DNA from: Nissolia schottii
Taxonomy: Eukaryota; Streptophyta; Magnoliopsida; Fabales; Fabaceae
Length of the DNA: 64,000 nucleotides
Direction of reading: 5' to 3'
Assembly: GCA_003254905.1 (NCBI GenBank)
Contig: QANU01093679.1
Span: 1,650,185-1,714,184, forward strand
In this document: one piece after another, positions 57,751 to 64,000 of the stretch
Numbering within the stretch: position 1 is the first letter of the stretch
How the letters are laid out: every line of letters begins with the position of its first letter
Made by a program: the position numbers and the translations under genes
Notes under the pieces: generated by a model
What the model saw: only the letters and a program-made list of their open reading frames with translations
Told to the model about the DNA's origin: nothing
Database searches by the model: none

Positions 57751-59345
57751 CTACAAGCCGTAACCTAGTTCATAATCTTGGAATATTCCCTCTGGCAGAA
57801 GAACAGGAGTAGCAGTTGATGACTCCCAAGAGTTTGAAGATGCTGACTTGGCATCAGAATCATTATTGGACCACCAAATCAAGCTGTTATCCTTTGAACC
57901 GTTCATCTCTCTGAAGCAATCAAACTCAGCTGCCGCCACCTGTGGATTAATGCTGTAACCCATTGTTGTTGATGATGTTCTGTTGTTGAGAATGTCATCA
58001 AGTTCACTTTGCATTGCACAAACTTGGTGAATCCCCACATCATCAGCTTCTCCTCCTCTAGGTGGTGCAATGAAGGGAACTGAACCATTACTATTCATAG
58101 TATTGTTCTCCAAGAGAAGATCAACCTTTGCATTTTTCATCATTGTTCCATCTTGTTGATTCAGCACATCCTCAACTCTTTGTTGTTGTTGTTGTTGTTG
58201 TTGTTGTCGTCCTTGCCCCACATGAGGGGAAGGCAAAGCATTTTGCATCACATGACTAGATTGTTGAAGGGTTTGATGGATCATCTTTTCTTGAAAAGGG
58301 TGAAGCTTGTTGGGCCACAAGGCAGGATTGGTGTAGAAAGAGAAGGGGTTTTGGAGGCTTTGGAGCTGCATGTGGAGCTGAAGCCTCTCAAGAGCCGAGC
58401 TGCTTAGGGCATTGTTGTTATTGTTGTTGTTGTTGTCATCATCCATTAATATTCCTCCATTGTTGTTGCTTGTGTCCTTTAGGTTGTTGCTGTTGTTGAA
58501 GTTGGACTGTTGTTTGCGCCTACCAAGGAGTTTCTTCTTCAATCTTGTGTTCCAATAGTTCTTGATGTCATTGTCTGTCCTTCCAGGCAGCTGTGCTGCA
58601 ATTATGGACCACCTACATATACATACATATATACAATCACGTCAAATGAATTAGTTCATGTTTGGAAAATCGATGGGATTGGCCTGATCAATTCAGAAGT
58701 GAAAAGTTTTCAAACACGCTAGCTGCTATTAAAGGGATTCAGTTTCTAGGAATAACTAGTCACAGAAAACATACATGTGTGAAGAGATTATTATTATTCT
58801 AGTGACAAGAGATAAAAGACAAACAAGTACATATGTATGTTGAAAAACTATAGCTAGCTAGCTCGGAAATAGAGGAATTGAGAAGGACCTGCTTCCAATG
58901 CTAATGTAAAGGCTGCAGATGATGTTGTCTTCTTCTTCGGTGAAGCCACCATGCTTGATGTTAGGCCTCAAGTAATTGAGCCACCTAAGCCTGCAACTCT
59001 TCCCACATCTCTTGAGCCCTGCAAATTAATTTGTTTCCATTGATCAGAGTGAGAATTAGCTAGGCTCTCTTTTTTGCAGTAATCGATGATACTAACATTA
59101 GTTAATTGATTGATTAATTAATTAATTAATTAATAAGCCAAACTAATTAGTAAGTACAAATTTGTGTATACAAAATAATTAAGAAAATATATAATAGATG
59201 CATATATACCAATTTTTTGAGGAAGAGCAATCCAATTGCCTCCGGTTCCATTCTTTTCTATGTACTCTTTGAGAGCGGCGTCCTCTTCTGGGGACCATGG
59301 TCCCCTCTTCACGTTATTCTTGTCACAACATGGAGCTCTACCCAT
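57751..59345 (-). CDS. MYB36: R2R3-MYB transcription factor, MYB36-like (subgroup 14, RAX)
   Basis: Three exons (59210-59345, 58889-59018 and 57751-58612) give 375 aa. The intron positions are those conserved in R2R3-MYBs. [20 protein letters not shown] opens R2; R3 contains the GGFTEEED and [15 protein letters not shown] segments and ends [20 protein letters not shown]. Together these are subgroup-14 features. The C-terminal motif [16 protein letters not shown] followed by [12 protein letters not shown] is characteristic of MYB36, which directs Casparian-strip genes in Arabidopsis root endodermis. The C-terminus also has Asn-rich (NNNNNNNN) and Gln-rich tracts coded by near-perfect trinucleotide runs (58173-58206 and 58407-58440), likely variable in length. 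Assignment to MYB36 and not other RAX-type MYBs rests on that C-terminal motif. Confidence 0.9.
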
Positions 59346-59476
59346 CTTTTCTTCTTCTTCTTTTCTTGTGTTGTGTTGTTATCTCTCTCTCTCAAATCAA
59401 GGTCCTCTTTGTTACTTCTTCGTTGTGTCTTTGTTGTGAGATTGTTGGGGGAAACTACGGAGAAGGAAGAGGGAAG

Positions 59477-59483
59477 ATTTATA
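59477..59483 (-). promoter_or_regulatory. TATA box of the MYB gene
   Basis: The minus strand reads CCCTATAAATCTTCC about 135 bp upstream of the ATG at 59345, predicting a leader of about 100 nt. Confidence 0.7.
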
Positions 59484-59569
59484 GGGGAAAAGAAGAAGTG
59501 GCTGATGTGAAGTTTAAAAGGACAAAAAGTCTTTACCCCCTCCTTTCCCTTCCCTTCCCTCACTAGCTA

Positions 59570-61557
59570 TTCTATTCAAACTCCTTAATTAGGGTTTCAT
59601 TCTCTTTCTTCCTTTTTGGATTAGTTAGCTCATCTTCGCTTAATTATGCCATGCAAATGGACAAACGTGTGCATAAAATTTCCTCCTTCCTTTTACATTA
59701 AATAATGTCCACTGCTTTTTCCCCAGGTGCATTACATTAGTTTATTAGTACTTGATGAACGCGATGCTATGAGAGTATTAGATCAAAAGAAGTCTCTATC
59801 CTCTTAGTTTGTCCTCATTATCCCCCAAAATGTTCCATTGTCTAGCCATCAATTTGAACTATAATATATTATAGGTATGTAGTTACTTGTATTGACAGAA
59901 AATGTACTGCACCTTCGTCTTGTGTAATTAATTGTTATGATAATGCGCAATCGTCTTGTGTAATTAATTAATTTAAGAGTAATGTTATTTATATATCCCA
60001 AACTTCTAAACCTTTAACATTCACATTCACACGAACATGGGATTCACACTCATGAGTGTTGAACGGTTAGAAATTTAGAGTGTACAAATAGCATTTATTT
60101 GAAGAAATTTTCACGGCAAAATTTTACTAATTATCACAGTAAAATTTGCTCGAAGGGGACCTCAAATACTTTGATTCAAGTAATTACATGACCGTATATA
60201 AAACAAACACATTTATAAGGAGAAAATTAGCTTTAATATTATTTTAGAAGAAAATAGTAGATCAACTTAGGGTTGGTTGTGATATCTTTGTGCAAAGTGT
60301 AAAAATAGTGTACCAATTTGGAGATGATTGTCCACGTAATCTCTTAACCAGTAATTTTAAGTTTTAAGCCTTTGAAAGTGAGAAAAAGCTCTAATTGTCA
60401 CTATGATTTCTAACATGGACATTGATAGGTGTACATTACTTTGTGACTCACTCTTATTTCTAAATTTTACTTCAAATGTTCTATTTTTGATGTTCAAATA
60501 TAATAAGACTCTTTTGTTATTAGCCATATGTACATGTGCTAGCTTGCTGACTTTTTACTGCTTCCCTTTCTTCTCACCAATACATTGGAACATTTTCCTT
60601 TTTAAGTCCGTCGTGAATTTTAGATATTTTGTGACAGAAATAGTACTACTATTCCATTTTCAAGGTCTTAATTAATACATTAATACAGTGTTAAGAAATT
60701 GAAATCTTTGTTTAGAAACCAATATATTTGTTGACGGATGATCTGGTGATGAAAGCTAGAAAAACTATAATCAATGCCTTGAAAAATACAACCCGTCCTC
60801 AATTGGTTGCTGTCAGCACAAAATCATAACAAACTGATTCTTCTTTGAAATCACATCAATGAAAACGGGTATATATATCTTGTCCTTCATGACTAGGTAT
60901 CACTTGTTCGAAACTTCATGGCCTTTGACTCAAGTGTATTTCTTCTCAACCGGCCTATGAAAACCGAAGTTTTTAGCTTGGAACCTTGACATGACATATT
61001 ATAATTACTATATATATATATACCTAGAACTATTCTTTAACAATTACTAATAACTTAGTTGTTTTAGGGAGTCAGAGTCTTCATTATTTAATTTGGTGGT
61101 TGAGAGTTCTATATACCACCCGTCTTCGTATTGGTAATTTTCTCAAAGAGATAAGCTCTTTGACAAGCCTTGAAGCTAGGGATTGGTTGTGCAATAATGC
61201 ATCTATGAGATTATAAAAGGAGAAAAATGAAAAAGTCAAACATTTGTTAAATTAATCTACATGCCTTAATTTCATTCCTTTCTTATTTTGGGCTAGGGAT
61301 CAGTAGTTGGGTTACTACCAATAAACAAGAGAGTACAACTTTAAAAATTAAATTGGTTACAACAAGGCTTGAATATAGAACTTGATGCATACAACTGAAA
61401 TTTCTCACCACCATATCTGTGACACTTATTTAAAGATTAGTCTTATTTTAAGTTTGGTTTAAAATATTTAGGATTATCATTATAGATATGCTTGTATCAG
61501 AGGCTATAATGATAGTGCATTTACTTGAAATGGGTGATCATGAAAGCTACAAATTTG
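59570..61557. other. MYB upstream intergenic DNA
   Basis: AT-rich, with no second gene recognised. It presumably includes distal regulatory sequence of the MYB gene. Confidence 0.4.
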
Positions 61558-61745
61558 CTTTTGATATCGGAGACAGGATAAGGAGCAGAGACAGAGATAG
61601 AAAAAATTTATGTCCTTCTAAATCCCAATTTTTGTTATCCATATAAAAAAAATTTATTCTCTATTTCAATTTCAATGAGATACAGAAAATATAAAAATTT
61701 TATGTCGTCGTATCGTTGTTTCTTTGTCCTGTTATCAAATAGAAC
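61558..61745 (+). mobile_element. MITE-like repeat, copy 2 (TTTGATATCGGAGACAGGA type)
   Basis: The left end TTTTGATATCGGAGACAGGA and the right end, reverse complemented TATTTGATAACAGGACAAAG, are inverted. The interior has AAAATTTATGTCC, CTATTTCAATTTCAATGAGA and TACAGAAAATATAAAAATTT. It is non-coding. A decayed relative lies at 37793-37985. Confidence 0.6.
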
Positions 61746-62129
61746 CCAAGTGTATGAAGGGGAGGCATATGCAAAAACATTGCGGTTTAGGAGCTACAGG
61801 TATACCTATAGCATGAGAAGATACATGAATGTAATCAAAAATTGAGCTGCTGTCGTGATTATGGCTCTTTTGTTTTGTAAACATGTATTGGAAGAGTTTT
61901 TTTTTTTTTATTGGATTCTTATTACTTTGCCTCAAATGGATATTCTTTTCTCTCATACGTATATTTATGGGACTTTTTTTTATTGGGTTTTGTTTGAAAA
62001 GTTTTAACGAGATTTATCCTACATTTATCAAGTGTTATTAAATTTTGGTGGCCAATGACTTAATGTTTTTAATTAGGGTTGTATGCTTTTCTTGGCTTTG
62101 GCCATTTCTAATGAAAAGCATTCCATAAA

Positions 62130-62340
62130 AAAAATCAATATAGTGTGACCTTAAAGAAAGATTAGTTTTTGGAATAAATTGAAATAAATTTTAATTTTTT
62201 ATAAACTAAATTGATGTCACAAATATTTTTTAAAGATTAAATTAATGTCATAAATTTTTTTAGGACTAAATTAATATGTAAAACTCTTTCGATGACCAAT
62301 TTAAGATTTATTCATAAACTAAAACCTCATTTCGATTATT
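62130..62340. repeat. Short degenerate tandem repeat (AAATTAATGTCATAAATTTTT)
   Basis: About four loosely repeated units of TTAAATTGATGTCACAAAT or close variants, each followed by a T-run. No coding frame. Confidence 0.4.
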
Positions 62341-64000
62341 TTTATTTTTATTTCATTATTTTATTTGTTACTTTTTGACAAGTTGGGTAGGGCATGTTAT
62401 AGGAAACAGTATCAAAGCAAGAAGGAGAAGTAAAAACCAAACAGAAAGGTCTTTGCAATTCAATATTTTTCAGAGGAAGGCACCACTCATTGACCTTGGT
62501 TCCCTAATTTAATACTTCATCTAGTTCATTTTTTTAATCAAGAAGCAGGAAAACAAAGGCCCGGAACCACACCCACATAGAAATATAACAAGGGGAAACC
62601 ATCAAAATTCAAAAAGCACTTAGCTCCCAAAATCATAAACATTAATATCTTTATCGCCAATTACTCAGATCATTGGGACGAGGAAAACATGTATCTCTTT
62701 GTCTTTCTCCTTAAGTAAGAATCTTTGCATTGACGGTGTGTATTTCTTTTTCTTCCATTAAAAGGTGAATCAATTGGGGAAATGGAACAGTGCATTTCAT
62801 CATCAAGAAGACCGATTTAGTGAAACCGCTGGTGGACACAGTTTTGACCATAGGATAAACATGAAACTAATTAAGTGTATGATCATTAACCCAAAAATAA
62901 AATATTATATATTGGTAATTATTGTTGTTTCCTTTGTTTATTTATTATTGAAATCACCAGTTTTAGGCTGATCGAACTGGATCGGTCAACGAAATAAGGT
63001 GCATAGAGCTAATTTTATTCCCATCCACAAAACTTAATATCTGAAACATTACTTGAAAACAATAGTTTGAGGATCAATTTTTGTATAAAATATTACTTAA
63101 GATTACGCCATTTCATCTTAAGAAAATGTTTATAAGTTTATTAGTTTCTACCAGAAGGAAAATTATGCTGAAATACTTGTTTTTGGTGCTCTCACCCGTT
63201 CATTCATTCCATGTACGAGACCAATTATATGCTGTGAGATAATCACGCAAGCTTAGAGTATAGTCAATATAATATATTTAAATATGTATATCCCTTAGGA
63301 CTTGTCATGAAACTAGAAGATTCTAACTTGGTTAGAGAGCTCATAGTTCATCTGGTGCAAATTTATGATCTTAATTTTTTTTTTTTGGTAATAAATTATG
63401 ATCTTAATTTATAATGATGTCCTTAATTTATAATTCAACTCACGCCTTTAATTGGTTTATTTGGTTGTGCTTTTGGTACACATGATCACTAGGATAATTA
63501 ACTTTGCTATCGTGACACCTGTTATTCTCTTTGTTTAATTTACTCTTTTAATTTAACAAAATTAAGATAAGCATAGATCAAAATAAAGTCGTTTAGATAT
63601 TTAAAAATAGCCTGCAGGGATTTCGAAGAAAGATCACACTCTTGTATATGTCGTCACTAGGGTTGACAAAGATGCTACTAGTAGGCTTGGACACCAATTT
63701 ATTTTATGATTAAAAAAAGTACACTATTAATTCTTCTTTAACGTGGCACTAATCGCTAATTGCAGGGGTCTAACGAATACGTGTTACTTATACTAAATAA
63801 ATTATAATTAAATTAAAATGAAACTGTTACTATCTCTGTCTCATGCACTTTTTTGTAAAATTTTAATATATATCCCAATAGACACTACTAATATATATAT
63901 AGATCTAGTTACGCTACTTAGTTTCAAGTTGGTATGTAAATGTAACCCCATTTTCATGCTAACCCTACAAATGTCAAATGTCAAATGTCAAACCCTTTTA
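62341..64000. other. Intergenic DNA to the window end
   Basis: No gene recognised. Four AAATGTC/CAAATGT units lie at about 63968-63994 as a small simple repeat. Confidence 0.4.

Noticed and set aside
1..64000. CRISPR arrays, prophage or bacterial operons
   Set aside because: Every supported gene is plant nuclear and intron-containing or plant-family specific; no regular spaced repeat array is present.

Overview
The window is nuclear DNA of a dicot plant, most likely a legume and best compatible with a soybean-type (Glycine) genome. It is AT-rich, has long intergenic stretches full of small DNA transposons, and its genes are split by GT-AG introns and encode plant-specific family members. Species is an inference from gene families and repeat types. 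There is one assembly gap (N, 1325-2198).

Genes from left to right: a type-2 plastid 1-deoxy-D-xylulose-5-phosphate synthase (DXS2, minus, 8757-14616, 10 exons, 721 aa); the Golgi small GTPase ARL1 (minus, 23731-27623, 8 coding exons, 182 aa); a plant xylose isomerase with a signal peptide (minus, 29860-33959, 20 coding exons, 471 aa); a CBL-interacting kinase closest to CIPK21 (plus, 38895-41674, 14 exons); two single-exon, tail-to-tail secreted CAP/PR-1-like genes (plus 42538-43119, minus 46777-47334); two tandem UGT78-type flavonoid 3-O-glycosyltransferase genes (plus), the first broken by two one-base insertions (50469-51857) and the second intact (53554-55342, 451 aa); and an R2R3-MYB of the MYB36/RAX group (minus, 57751-59345, 3 exons, 375 aa). 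I rebuilt exons by hand from reading frame, splice sites and family conservation; every multi-exon model closes in frame.

The rest is accessory DNA. The clearest items are: a Mutator-like element (15968-16894) with about 180-bp terminal inverted repeats, a 9-bp target duplication and a captured fragment of a 4-coumarate:CoA-ligase-like gene; a second inverted-repeat element (45789-46340) carrying the start of a UTP10/HEATR1-like gene; three copies of one tRNA-derived SINE family, two with perfect 16-17 bp target duplications; a Stowaway MITE with TA duplications; several other foldback MITEs; a TRIM-like retroelement remnant inside a CIPK21 intron; and a decayed LINE-type RNase H domain.

The genes do not form a pathway cluster. 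DXS2 (plastid isoprenoid supply) and the UGT78 pair (flavonoid glycosylation) are both specialised-metabolism genes but are 36 kb apart. The CAP pair and the UGT pair are local duplicates. No previously undescribed multi-gene system is evident; the most notable signals are gene capture by transposons, two GC-AG introns in one kinase gene, and the double frameshift in one UGT copy.
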